NCBI RefSeq assembly: GCF_900497805.2
Contig: NW_020954557.1
Location: 37,787,264 to 37,851,263, forward strand
Direction: 5' to 3'
Source of the DNA: Vombatus ursinus
Lineage: Eukaryota > Chordata > Mammalia > Diprotodontia > Vombatidae
Length of the DNA: 64,000 nt
Shown piece after piece: positions 22,161-32,559 of the stretch. The translations under genes and the position numbers were made by a program. The notes under the pieces are model-generated. The model was not told where the DNA came from, ran no database searches, and worked only from the letters and a program-made list of their open reading frames with translations. Every line of letters starts with the position of its first letter. Positions within the stretch are counted from its first letter, which is position 1.

Positions 22161-23764
22161 AGTCCTGTTATTACATGGACTTTTTCTCAGAATAAGCAGG
22201 CTTTTTAATTAAGGGCCTTAGCGCTATCAACCATTGCCCAAGAGATACAAAGAGATTACTGCATTTTAGCCATTCAGCTCTTTTTATTAGACTTTCATAA
22301 ATACTTGAAAGAGTTTTCTCAGTTGTTACATAAAAATCCCAGAATGATGAATGCTATTTGATTGTTATTCCCAACTGCTGATGAAGAGAGCATCACTCTG
22401 GTCCCTAGAGAACAGCTGATCTTCGTAGTAGTAATGCATTTCTTGACCTCAAGTCTAAGAGGTGTCACCGGTTCATTCATCAGCTCGTATTAAAAGTCAG
22501 AAATTGTTTAGGAACTAAAGCTCCTGCTTTAAATCTTTCCTTTTGATTTTTAAAGAATACTTACAGAGATTTATATCAGTGTAGTGAAGAAATGGGCCCT
22601 CCATGCTCAGAGAGGCCCATGTGTTGTGAGGCCTGTCACTGGGTGGGTCTAAGGGAAGCAGAATAAGCATCTCTTGCTTCTTCTCCCTCCGTCCTTCTCC
22701 AAGGGAGATTTTTCATTCCTGCCAGGAGGGGAAGCAGGAGGTTGGAGTCATCTCTCCTCAGAAAGATTGAGTATCAGGTTAGAAGTATATCTATCTGTTC
22801 CCTTAAATATTGTCAGTCTAGGGGATATGATTGGGTTGAAGCTAACTTCTTATCACTTTGTCATTTTGTGGGGAAAGGAGGATCCCCAACTCTATACCCA
22901 AAACTTGACCCCTTTCCCACCAATGCCAGTTCCACCGTGAATGCACATAGGAAATAGCAAAGAAACCCATTTAACCAAATCATAGCAAAACAGAAATCAG
23001 AGAAAGTATATATAGGAGAATATATACCAGATAATACAGAGTGAAGGAGCTTTCCCATTAGGAGCAAGATAACTCAGCTCAATCATGAGAGAGACTCTTG
23101 GATCTCACCCAAGAGGAAACTCATCACAATCCATAGTGTAGCAAGGTGGGAACAGAGATGTGATGGAGACTGCTGGTTCCTGTCATATCTTCCCAGTCTT
23201 TTCCCTCAGTAACCTGAAGTAGGGTTGGCCTCTTCTATCTTCTCTCTTAAAGCTAGAAGCCAGAAGTGTCTGAAGCAATTCAGTTTGAAGTTTGGTGAGT
23301 TCTAAAAGGGACTGGTGAAGTTTAGAGATCTCTCGCCTCTCACCAACTTTGCCCCACCCCTTACACAGAGCAAGCATTCATCCCCACCAAAAAGGAGAGA
23401 GCCCTGTACTAATGGGCTTTTGGGGCAGGGGTTATGTAAGACAATATATAGCAAGCAGATTTCAAATTACATTTGTTTAAGTTTTAATCGGTGCTGTTCC
23501 CATCTTTGATAGTGCCACACTTCCTAACTTAACCTTTCTGGCTACAGGGTTGCTATTTTGCTGTGCTAATTTGTAAAGCAGAAGACCTACTGGCAGGGGG
23601 CAAAAGGATTAAAAGGTTGTCATAAAATATGATTATAGTGTAGCACAAAGAACTTTTCAAGTGAAGAAGGACACTGCCGTAGGTCATTACTGGAAAGAAG
23701 TATTCATAGCCATCCAGATTTAACCCAAATAGCAGAGATGCTACAAAAACTCCAAGAACAACCA
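22161..23764. other. Intronic sequence, nothing recognised
   Basis: A low-repeat stretch. Some parts read like an old dispersed element (22930-23350), but no family can be named. No exon was seen. Confidence 0.4.
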
Positions 23765-23838
23765 GAAAATCATTAGACTTGAGGGCATTTGTTAAGAATA
23801 ACTAAAAAACTGTTGGACTTCAGGGCATTTGTTAACAA
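23757..23838. repeat. Two-copy imperfect tandem repeat, ~41 bp unit
   Basis: gggcatttgttaa occurs twice, about 42 bp apart, with matching upstream sequence (attagacttgag and gttggacttcag). Confidence 0.7.
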
Positions 23839-23964
23839 GTAGCTCAGTTCAGTTTTAGTAAAAGCAGTTATTTCAAGAGAATCATGTGAGAAAGAGGAGA
23901 TAAATCTAGGTCATCTTAGACAAAAACCTTCCCCTGGTGACAGGTATCTAAAGGATGAGTGCTT

Positions 23965-24054
23965 AAATCAATCATTCAGTCAAAAAGTACCTGATATAGG
24001 TAGTCAGACACTGTGATAGGTGCTGAGGATATAATTATAAAGAGTGAAACAATT
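23965..24054 (-). mobile_element. L2 3' end
   Basis: Reverse L2 terminus: gtaccTGATATAGG..., cactgtgataggtgctgagg. Its inner end is duplicated by the adjoining WSINE insertion. Confidence 0.5.
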
Positions 24055-24163
24055 CTATGGAGTCAGGAGCACCTGAGTTCAAATCCAGCTTCAGACACTT
24101 ACTGGCTGTGTAATCTTGGGCAAGTCACCTAATCTTGATTGCCTCCAACAAAAAGAAAAAAAG
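24055..24163 (+). mobile_element. 5'-truncated WSINE-like SINE with target duplication
   Basis: Sense copy lacking the head: ggagtcaggagcacctgagt, gggcaagtcacctaatcttg, A-rich tail. It is flanked by aaagagtgaaacaatt (24039-24054) and aaagagtgaaataatt (24164-24179), 15 of 16 identical. Confidence 0.85.
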
Positions 24164-24179
24164 AAAGAGTGAAATAATT

Positions 24180-24843
24180 TTAAAACATAGATCTGGAAAG
24201 GGTCAGAGGCCAAGGCTAACACAACTGATGATCACCCCAAGTCTAGGTTGTGCTTCTTTGGAAGCATCATGATCCTGGTGATGGACTGACCAGGCCCACC
24301 CCAAGGGCTCTGCTTGAATGGCAGGCCATCTGAGAAGCACTATCAGATCTTGAATGGCAGGCCATTTTAAATTTTTACTATATTATAGTAGGAACAGTAG
24401 AAGTCTCATAACATAGCTTGTTTATGATTTCATGGCTTATAATCTGAGTAAATCATGTCTCATAAAATGTAATAGCTATATTAGTAAAAGCTTGATATGG
24501 TTGGTTAACCTATAACATAGATTGTTCTGTCTCTGTTAGTGGATGTGCTAGTGTATTTCATGAGAGTTTTAAAAATATGGTATGGTTTTCTTCAGTTCTA
24601 CCCAACTCACATAGCAATTACTTGGTCTCCCTTCAGTCTGGTTCTAGTCTAATTTTCTAACTTTATTGCACATTATTCCCTTTCTCATACTCTATTGTCT
24701 ATCTAAACGAACTTAGGCTGTTATCCAAATTCAATATTCAGTCTTCCACTCTTGCCCCATTTTTGGAATCTCTCCTCAACCAAAACCCTTAAAATCCTTT
24801 GTTTCTTTTAGGCATTTACTTTTTTTAAAAACAAAATTTTCTC
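24180..24843. other. Intronic sequence, nothing recognised
   Basis: A short direct repeat (gaatggcaggccat near 24316 and 24354) is visible. No exon was seen. Confidence 0.5.
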
Positions 24844-25086
24844 AATAATAAATACTAGCTAGCATTTATACAGCACTTTAAGATTTACAAATGTTATCTC
24901 ATCTTGTCCTAACAACAATCCTGGGAGTGCTATTATTATCCCCTTTTACAGATGAAGAAAATAAAGCAGAGAAAGGTTAAGAGATTTGCCCAAGGACACA
25001 GAGCTAGCAAATGACTGAGATTGGATTTAAGCTGGGGTCCTGACTCTAAGCCCAATACTCTATCCACCGAGCCACCAGCTGTATCC
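24844..25086 (-). mobile_element. MIR-type CORE-SINE
   Basis: Reverse copy: cagcactttaagatttacaa, tattattatccccttttaca, gtcctgactctaagcccaat, tctatccaccgagccaccag. Confidence 0.85.
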
Positions 25087-25508
25087 TAGAGTTGATTTAT
25101 ATTGAGCCCCATGTTGAGTCATCTAATCCCCCAGGCCTATTTTAAATGAACTGGCTATTTATATGTTTCTTATCCTAGAATTGGAGAATTGATTCATTTG
25201 GACCTAAATTTAGGATTTTATTCTGATCCCTTTTACATTTTATTTTATTACATTGGGCCTCTACTGAGTTCTGTTTTCATATTTCTTCATGATTATGCCA
25301 GCAGAAGAACATCTCTGACAGGTTCTACCAAGTAGGAAAAGCTTTGAATATGGGCCTGGTGATGAATTATATATCTCTTCATCAACCCATCAATTAATCC
25401 ATCCACAAGCATTTATTAAGCATGTGCCACATGCCAGGGACTATGCTAGGCACTAAACATACAAAGACAAAACCAAAACATTTCTTGTCTCCAAGGAATT
25501 TCTATTCA

Positions 25509-25656
25509 TTTTTTTTTTCAGGCAATTGGGGTTAAGTGACTTGCCCAGGGTCACATAGCTAGTAAGTGTCAAGTGTTTGGCCTGAGGCTGGATTTGAACT
25601 CAGGTCGTCCTGACTTCAGGACTGGTGCTCTATCCACTGAGCCACCTAGCTGCCCC
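25509..25656 (-). mobile_element. WSINE1-like SINE
   Basis: Reverse copy with poly-T 25509-25518, ggcaattggggttaagtgac and end cacctagctgcccc. The flanks aatttctattca and cgtctattctat suggest a decayed target duplication in the host L2. Confidence 0.9.
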
Positions 25657-25724
25657 CAAAACGTCTATTCTATAGGGGGAAGTAACAAATATACATATAA
25701 GTATAGACAAACTAAGTATAGACA

Positions 25725-25763
25725 TTTATATATATATATATGCACATATATTTGCATATATAT
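25725..25763. repeat. TA-rich simple repeat
   Basis: (TA)n with TATATATGCACATATAT variants. Confidence 0.8.
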
Positions 25764-26509
25764 TCACAAAATGAAATGGAATAGAATGGAAGGTATTTCT
25801 GAAGTAGTTACTATGTGACAACCACTGTGCCTTCAAGTAGAAAAACAAGACAGTCTCTCTTCCCAAGGAGTTAATTAGGGGAGAAAACTCACAGAGGAGG
25901 TTGTAACTGCAGGCAAGATGGAAGGGCCTGATGGTCTTTAGAGTATAGCAGGAAGATAGATGACAAAGTCTAAGAGTCCTTAGGATGCAATAGTAGGACA
26001 GATGGCAATGCCCAGAGGTATTATTATAAGGTAATTTGGGTAGAGGCACTGCTATCTAGGGGTGGAAGGGAGATCAGGAAAGGCTTCACATAGGAAATGG
26101 TATTTTGGTTGAGCTTTTAAGGAAACTAGGGATTACAAATTATAGAGGAAAAAAGGGGGTGCTTTTCAGGCATGAGGGGCAGAGTACATAAAAGCATGGA
26201 AATAGGAGGTGGGATGTTATGTGTGAGGAACTGTAAGAAGGCCAGTATGGTTATTGTGAAGAGTACAATGTATAATAAAGATGCAAAGAGAGGTGGGAAC
26301 CAGGTTGTCAGTGGTGTTAAATGCAAAGCAGATTGGTTTACATTTGATCCCAGATATAATAGGGAACCATCGGAGTTTATTGATCAGAGAAGTAGCACAG
26401 TCAGATCTGTGCTTTAGGAATATGAATATCACTTTGGCAGTTATATGGAAGTTAGATTGGAGAGAAGGGAGATCTGAGGCAAACAAACAGACATTTAGAA
26501 GGCTATTTT

Positions 26510-26648
26510 TTTTTTAGGCAATTGGGGTTAAGTAACTTGCCCAGGGTCACGCAGCTAGTGTCAAGTGTTTGGTCTGAGGCCGGATTTGAACTCAGGTCCT
26601 CCTGACTTCAGGGCTGGTGCTCTATCCACTGCGCCACCTAGTTGCCCC
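26510..26648 (-). mobile_element. WSINE1-like SINE with perfect target duplication
   Basis: Reverse copy: ggcaattggggttaagtaac, gaggccggatttgaactcag, end cacctagttgcccc. Flanked by perfect 14-bp tagaaggctatttt copies at 26496-26509 and 26649-26662. It is one of the youngest insertions here. Confidence 0.95.
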
Positions 26649-26830
26649 TAGAAGGCTATTTTAATAGTTCAGAAGAGAGGTGTTAAGGACCTGAAGTAAT
26701 ATGGTAGCTGTGTAAATGGAAAGAAGGGGAGTGAATATGATAGATGTGGTGGGGCTAGCTAAATTAAGAGCAAAGAGAACATAGAAGGGTTGGGATCTGT
26801 GTCAATGGAGGGAGTGCCCACAATAATGAG

Positions 26831-28555
26831 GTTACATGGTGAACTGTCTAAGCTTTCCTCTTAAATACCTTCTTCCATTCTTTTCAGACATGTTTCATTC
26901 TCTATTAAAGCTTTCCACTTGAATGATTTAAGAAAAAAAATCAGCCTTGTTCTTTAAAGTTCTTATCTAATTAGCATCAATTTTTATCAAGAATTGTGGA
27001 GAGGTTTGTATTAAATGGAGCCAACCAGGTGTACATATTAATAATTAAAGTTACACTGACAAATTATTAGTTTGGTGATTCACATTGGAAGCACACACAA
27101 AGGCAGAATATACGACGTGAGAATATGCGATTTCTTATTTCACTAGTTGGGCTTCGAGCGAATGTACCTATTTTTCAGTGATATGTAGAAGGTGATTCAG
27201 GCTCTGTCTGGGCTCCTGGTGGCTTATTATTTCCTCACTTTGCCATTCCTGAGTGAGAGCATGGGATTATTTACTGCAGAAGAAATAATGAGATGTAGAT
27301 AAGGGAAAACATTCCTGATCTTTTCGCAGGGATGTTTATTCCAGGGGGGAAACTGAGAGATCGAAGATGTGGTTACATCCCTTTGCTTCTGATTAGCCAC
27401 TCCACCCCCTCTAAGCAGCTGTTACTGACAGGGTATTCTCCCCACTGCTGGTGCTTCCAATAGCCTCTTTCTGCATTTGGTGACTTGAAGTACTTTGGCT
27501 AGTCTCTCTTGCATTTCTTTGGCCCATGGATAAAGGAAGTACTTAGGCATCCCACTGTGATCTTTCCTTCCAACATGTTCAGTCATCCACCAGATCTCAG
27601 ATAGTCAACAGAGCTTGGATGCCATGGGCCTGGCTGTGCTCCATCATTACTGATGATTCTTTCTTGCCACATTAACGGTGCTAATGAAACTGCTCAAGAA
27701 ATTGGACTTTTGTTATGTGTAGCAGAGCCAAATCTCATAACTAATCAAGAGGGAGGGTTTCATAAGACCCTTGTATGTTTATACAGCTACCAATGGCTAC
27801 ATTGTTAGATATTTTTCACATGCTTATGTTTAGATATCTGTGACATATAAAAGGTGAAAAGTATATCAAAACTTCTTACAGTTTTGGTTGGAGACTTAAA
27901 TAATATTACAGTTTTGAATCTTTTTTTTTCTCTCTTTGAATAATTTCCTGAAGTCCACACATTTATAATGAATAGAAAAAGGTATCATTTTTTAACGGAG
28001 AATTGAAAAAAAATTCTTCTTTTCCTTTTAAGCTTAAACATTATTATCCTCAAGTATAATCTCCCAGAATATTTCTATAAAAAGTTTTTGCCACACTTTT
28101 CTGTTGAAAACCCCTTTAGGCATCTGATTAATTTAAACTTGCTCTATCTGCAGCCAGAAAAGAACAGGACCCAGGATATCTTCCATCAAAGGTGACTGGG
28201 AGGGGGAATCTTTAACCTTAAAGATATATTGAAGCAAAGCTGGGTAGACTCTGAGATACTGGAGGACCCTTAGGTCTGCTCTCCAAGATGTTCGTAAAAT
28301 GAGATTTCTTTAGTGAACTACTGTTAAAAAACTGCTGAGGTCAAGTATGGCCATTTACATGGCAGCCGAAGGCACTTCACAGTCTGCCCAGAGCTACATG
28401 TAGAGCCAACAGGACCCAAACAATATGGTAGCATTTTGTGTTTAACCTATACTTCTCTCAATTATCCATGTTGAAAATAGGCATTACCTTCATATAGAAT
28501 TAGATATTTGCAGTGCAGGGATAGTACTTTTTTTTTTTTGACCTGGAATGTGGAA
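26831..28555. other. Longest low-repeat intronic block
   Basis: No SINE, LINE or DNA element was recognised over about 1.7 kb. It contains AT-rich TAATTAG- and ATTAATAATTAA-like motifs (26970-27070) and a GC-richer part (27300-27560). There is no coding frame of note. It is a candidate for constrained non-coding sequence, which was not tested. Confidence 0.45.
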
Positions 28556-28748
28556 TTTGTGGATGTAGGGAGTTCCTGATGAGGAAACTCCATCTCTCTT
28601 GTCACCTGCTCTGCAATTTACAGATTTAGAATGTTTAGCCCTGAAAAGTTTAGTGCCCTGCTAAGCAAGGGTCCCATAATATGTGTCAGAGGCAGAAACG
28701 GAATCCAGGTCTTCCTGACTCTCTTGCCAATATGATGTCTCTATCAGT
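28556..28748 (-). mobile_element. Ther/Opo-type CORE-SINE
   Basis: Reverse copy: gtagggagttcctgatgagg, atgtgtcagaggcagaaacg, ccaggtcttcctgactctct. Same family as 31424-31850, 47530-47770 and 54595-54815. Confidence 0.7.
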
Positions 28749-28811
28749 AGGAATAGTGCATAAGAGTTAACTCATCTCCCCAGGCTTAATTTTGAAATCT
28801 TTCAACATTTT

Positions 28812-29060
28812 TTTGTTGTTCAATCATTTTTTTCAGTCATGTCCAACTTCATGATTCCATTTGGGCTTTTCTTGGTAGATACTGGACTGGTTTGCCATTT
28901 TCTTCTCCAGTTCATTTTTTATAGATGGGGAAACTGAGGCAAATGGGGTTAAGTGACTTCTCCAGGGTCGCATAGCTAATAAGTTTCTGAGGTCAGATTT
29001 TGAACTCAGGTCTTCCTGACCCCAGGCCTGGTGCTTTATCCAATGCACCACCCACCTGCT
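28812..29060 (-). mobile_element. Mar1-like CORE-SINE
   Basis: Full-length reverse copy with minor internal deletions: ttttgttgttcaatcattt, gatggggaaactgaggcaaa, end caccacccacctgct. Confidence 0.9.
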
Positions 29061-29087
29061 TATCGAAACATTATAAGAGTACTTTCC

Positions 29088-29400
29088 TTTTTTTTTCTTA
29101 ATAGACTAACTTTATTTTAAAAATTAAATTAAATTTTTTCAGTGAACAAAAATTGATTTTCTCTCCATCCCACCTTCCCCACCCCCACTGAAAAAGAAAA
29201 ACAAAACTGCTATACCAAATATGCATCGTCAAGCAAATCATTTCCACATTGGCCACATCCCCAAGTATCTGTCTTATTCTGCAGCGTGAATCATCCTCCT
29301 CTCTGTCAGGGTGAAGGTCACACGCATCTTTCATCACCAGTCATTTGGAATAGTGATTGGTTGTTTTGTGAATTGGAGTTTCATAGTACTTTTCAAACAG
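29088..29400 (-). mobile_element. L1 3'UTR
   Basis: A T-rich start, then gattttctctccatcccacc, catcctcctctctgtcaggg and tttgtgaattggagttt: the antisense marsupial L1 3'UTR seen also at 32038 and 57668. Confidence 0.65.
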
Positions 29401-29821
29401 CAATTTAAAAACAGGCGCAACTCAGCTCACTTGTGCTCAGGGATATAGGCAGGGTATCATGGTGAACTCTCTCAGGTAAGTCCTTTTGTATTGTAACCAT
29501 CTCATGTTTTAGGCATCAGAATACTGAAAGTGGAGAGAGAACATTAGATGTAAATGAAGAATTTCCTATCATCTAGCTCTTCTCTTGTTTCTTTGCTTAT
29601 ACTCAAATCAAGCTACATGTCCAGGCCTATTGCAAAAAAAAAAAAAATACTGCTACAATGAAAATTTTAAAAAAGTGAAATAAAATAAAATTAATTCCTT
29701 AGCTAATGACTTGTTTATTTAAAAGCTCTTGTGGGTTCAGCAAATCTCCAGTCCAACAAAGAATTTGGGCAGGCCTTTGGAGTTTTCTGTAATAGCACTT
29801 GACCTGTTTAAGCAAAATAAC
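29401..29821. other. Intronic sequence, nothing recognised
   Basis: An A-run (29634-29647) is the only simple feature. Confidence 0.5.
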
Positions 29822-29990
29822 CAAATTAGGATCCTTGATTTAGAAATGGAAGGGACCCTAGAAATGATCTTGTCCAACTCCCTCATTTTACAGATGAGGA
29901 AACAGGCTCAGAAAAAGTGAAGTAACCTATTTTAAGTCAAACAGGTAATAAGTAGGGATTGAACCCATGTCATCTGGAAGGAGAGGCCGA
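29822..29990 (-). mobile_element. MIR3
   Basis: Reverse MIR3: atttagaaatggaagggacc, ttgtccaactccctcatttt, cagatgaggaaacaggctca. Confidence 0.75.
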
Positions 29991-30115
29991 TCTGGAATCA
30001 GAGGATGTGGATCCCTCATATGTAAAAATGAGGACATTAGACTAGATGACCTCTGAGTTTCCTTCCAAAACTTGACCCCAAATCCAGTGTTCTTCCCATT
30101 GCCCCATGCTATCTC
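29991..30115 (+). mobile_element. MIR3 fragment in inverted orientation
   Basis: Sense MIR3 (tctggaatcagaggatgtgg, aaaatgaggacattagacta, gatgacctctgagtttcctt) follows the reverse copy head to head. The last 35 bp read like the missing end of the reverse copy. Confidence 0.6.
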
Positions 30116-30334
30116 CAAATCTCATCAAATCACCTCTGCTTTTTCTTTCCTTCTTGATAGAACATGTGCGGTCAGAGTATGTCCGTAGTACCCTCGTGAC
30201 CTGTGAGCTCAGAACATTTTATAGTTTTCCCAGATATTAGAATATATTTCATGGAGACACTTAGAATTAAACAAGATTTCAAGAGGAAAGCGCTGTTAAT
30301 GCACAAGAATGCCAAGGTTCAGACCTATTTTTCC

Positions 30335-30432
30335 CAGGTTCTGTGGCCTTGAGGCCACATGTGGCCCTCTAGGTCCTCAAGAGTGGCCCTTTGAATCCAA
30401 ACTTCGCAGAACAAATCCCCTTAATTAAAGGC
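30335..30432. mobile_element. Half copy of a hAT-type palindromic element
   Basis: caggttctgtggccttgagg, ccacatgtggccctctaggt and cagaacaaatccccttaatt match one arm of the palindromic element at 31537-31739. Confidence 0.7.
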
Positions 30433-30784
30433 CTTAGGGCCTAAGGTCTTGAAAAGCCTGATTTCTGTTTTTATATTCTAGGCTCTGACCTACTGCTATG
30501 GTTAAAAATGCTGACATTTTCTGGATTAATTAAGAAATAATATTGGAAATTTGGGGCTGTATTCTGTGCCTTTCCCTGTACACAAAGTCATTGGTAGTGA
30601 GGGTACGGTAAAATTTCAGTAAGGCCCTGTGAATCTAGCCAGTGCCCAGATGAGTAGTTAGGGGTCTGGCCAAAGCATTCCACAACACTCTGAGCATGCC
30701 TTGTATTCTCTTGACTTGATTCCTTTGCTTATGTCTTACCTAGAATATTCTTTCTATTTTTTTTTCCCTCTGGGGCTAGTAACA

Positions 30785-30880
30785 CTTTTATTGATTACCT
30801 AACAGCATTATTGTGAGGAATAAAGGAAATAATACATATAAAAATTCTTGGTACTTATAAAATTCTATGTAAGTGATCTT
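30785..30880 (+). mobile_element. MIR 3' fragment
   Basis: Sense: acagcattattgtgaggaat, aaattctatgtaagtgatc. Confidence 0.4.
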
Positions 30881-30881
30881 A

Positions 30882-30945
30882 TCTATCTATCTCTCATCTG
30901 TCATGTCTATATACACCTTTACACACATACACACACACACACATA
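30882..30945. repeat. TCTA and CA microsatellites
   Basis: (TCTA)n at 30882-30893, then (AC)n at 30921-30943. Confidence 0.85.
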
Positions 30946-31254
30946 TCCTTATTTAAACTGCTGATGGCTGGGGGCCATTTCTTACATATCTCAGCACCTC
31001 CTTTTAGTTCTTTTGTGCAAAATGGATGCTAAATATCAGTTGGCAGGTTGGTTAGTTCATACAGGTTGGTCCAACCCAATGTGATAAAGCAGAAAGCAGG
31101 CCTTAGCTTACTGAATACCAGATGATAGGGATTGAACAGGAGCTGAGGGAGAATTCAGTGCATGCTGACATTAAACAAATGATATGAACATTCCAAGTAC
31201 TAAGTACTGTGCAGAACCCTATTTGTCATCTTTTGAAATAAAATTAATATCTTC
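30946..31254. other. Intronic sequence, nothing recognised
   Basis: No family or exon was recognised. Confidence 0.5.
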
Positions 31255-31390
31255 TTACTTTTGCCACTACCAAATTGTATGACTTTGCTCAAGGCCCACT
31301 GGGTCCCACGTTCCTCACATGAAAAATAAAGGGATGGCAGTAGATTGTCTTTATGTCTCCTTCTAGCTATAACATTCTTGGATTTTATGA
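31255..31390 (+). mobile_element. MIR3
   Basis: Sense MIR3: aattgtatgactttgctcaa, agggatggcagtagattgtc, ccttctagctataacattct. Confidence 0.65.
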
Positions 31391-31423
31391 CTTTAATACT
31401 GCATATTTTGAAATGCTATAAAG

Positions 31424-31850
31424 GAGGGGCAGGATGATGTAGTGGTTAGAGTGTTAGCCTCGGAATTAGGAAAATCTAGGCTCATGGCCCACCTCTGATA
31501 CAGTGGGTCTGTATGGTTCTGGACAGGTCACTCTAGCAGGGGTGGGGAACCTGTGGCCTTGAGGTCACATGTAGCCTTCTAGGTCCTTGGGTATGACCTT
31601 TTGTCTAAGTTCAAGTTTTACGGAACAAATCCTTTTATTAAGGAGATCTGTTCTGTGAAGTTTGGATTCAGTCAAAGGGCCGCACTTGAGGACCTAGAGG
31701 GCCACATGTGGCCTTGAGGCTGCAGGTTTCTCACCCCTGTGTCTAGGGGGTGTTCTAAGATTATACTTTGCAGAGAAGGTGCCCATCTGTACTGGCAGAA
31801 GAAGTTCCTCCCGAGGAGCACCCTATATTGATGAAATCACAAGTCTGCCC
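31424..31850 (+). mobile_element. Ther/Opo-type SINE split by a hAT element
   Basis: The head (gatgatgtagtggttagagt) and body lie at 31424-31536. The 3' part (gcagagaaggtgcccatctg, gatgaaatcacaagtctgcc) resumes at 31740. The intervening 203 bp is a foldback DNA element, so the SINE is the older of the two. Confidence 0.75.
31537..31739. mobile_element. Palindromic hAT-type MITE
   Basis: The 203-bp element is nearly its own reverse complement. It begins caggggtggggaacctgtgg and ends ctgcaggtttctcacccctg. Arms of about 100 bp share ggccacatgtggccctctagg-like blocks. tctag is present on both sides (31532-31536 and 31742-31746). Confidence 0.8.
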
Positions 31851-32037
31851 ACCCTCTCTCCCCGTTCCCCCAGAGTATAGTCACAGTAACTACTATTGCT
31901 CTGAATTATGCTTTGAGGTTATACTTTAAAAAACTCATAGTCTTTGAAGTTGAGGGTTGAATCTGGTCATCATGTTAATGAGATAAGACCTTTTGGTAGG
32001 GAATAGGATTTAATCCTTAGAAAGCCACCATAGCATA

Positions 32038-32168
32038 ATTTTTTAAAATTAAATTTTATTTATTAAATTTATAAGCATTGATTTTCTCTTCTCATCTCTT
32101 TACACCTTCTCCTGTTCCTGCAACCCAAATGAGAGAGATAAAAAGAAAAAGAAAACCCTCAAACAAAG
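32038..32168 (-). mobile_element. Very short L1 3'UTR insertion with target duplication
   Basis: T-rich start, gattttctcttctcatctct, tcctgttcctgcaacccaaa. Flanked by atagcata at 32030-32037 and 32169-32176, inside the MIR 5' end. Confidence 0.8.
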
Positions 32169-32377
32169 ATAGCATAGAACAATTAATACATTTCTGGACG
32201 TGGAATCAGGAGAATCTAGATTGATATAATGTCTCTGACAGTAACTATATAATCCTGGACAAGTCAGCCTACCTGAGCCTCAGTTTCCTTAGTTGTAAAA
32301 TAGCACTTATAATTGCATTTACCTCATAGGATTGTTGTGAGGATCAGATGAGATCATATTTGTAAAGCCCTTAAGAT

Positions 32378-32522
32378 CATAAGATCATAAGATTTAGAGG
32401 TGGAAGGGACCTTAGATGCCTACAAACCCAACCCCTTCATTTACAGAGAAGGAAATTGAAGCCCCGAAAGATTAAGTGATTTGTCACACAGCTAGTAAAT
32501 ATTTAAGGCAGTATTTAAACTT
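32378..32522 (-). mobile_element. MIR3 nested in MIR
   Basis: Reverse MIR3: agatttagaggtggaaggga, caaccccttcatttacagag, tcacacagctagtaaatatt. Confidence 0.75.
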
Positions 32523-32559
32523 TGCAAATCTTAAAATACTACATAAATGTAATCTATTT

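Larger units (their letters stand above)
25385..26830 (-). mobile_element. L2-like LINE, RT C-terminal part to 3' end, split by two WSINEs
   Basis: Antisense order fits one L2. The 3' terminus (catttattaagcatgtgcca) is at 25410-25480, the untranslated region (gatcaggaaaggcttcacat) near 26070, and the RT C-terminal part at 26217-26486 (minus: KHRSDCATSLINKLRWFPI, like the RSDHxTPLLxxLxWLPI segment). A diverged continuation reaches about 26830. Two WSINE1-like copies interrupt it. Confidence 0.7.
32010..32540 (+). mobile_element. MIR with L1 and MIR3 insertions
   Basis: The host MIR 5' end (atagcata) is at 32030. It resumes at 32169 (atagcatagaacaattaata), with core cctcagtttccttagttgta and 3' ggattgttgtgaggatcaga. 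It ends near 32372 and probably resumes after the MIR3 at 32522 (tgcaaatcttaaaatactac). Confidence 0.7.

Noticed and set aside
22600-23560. Possible LTR or other long dispersed element
   Set aside because: No terminal repeat pair, target duplication or retroviral motif could be shown; left as unassigned intron.
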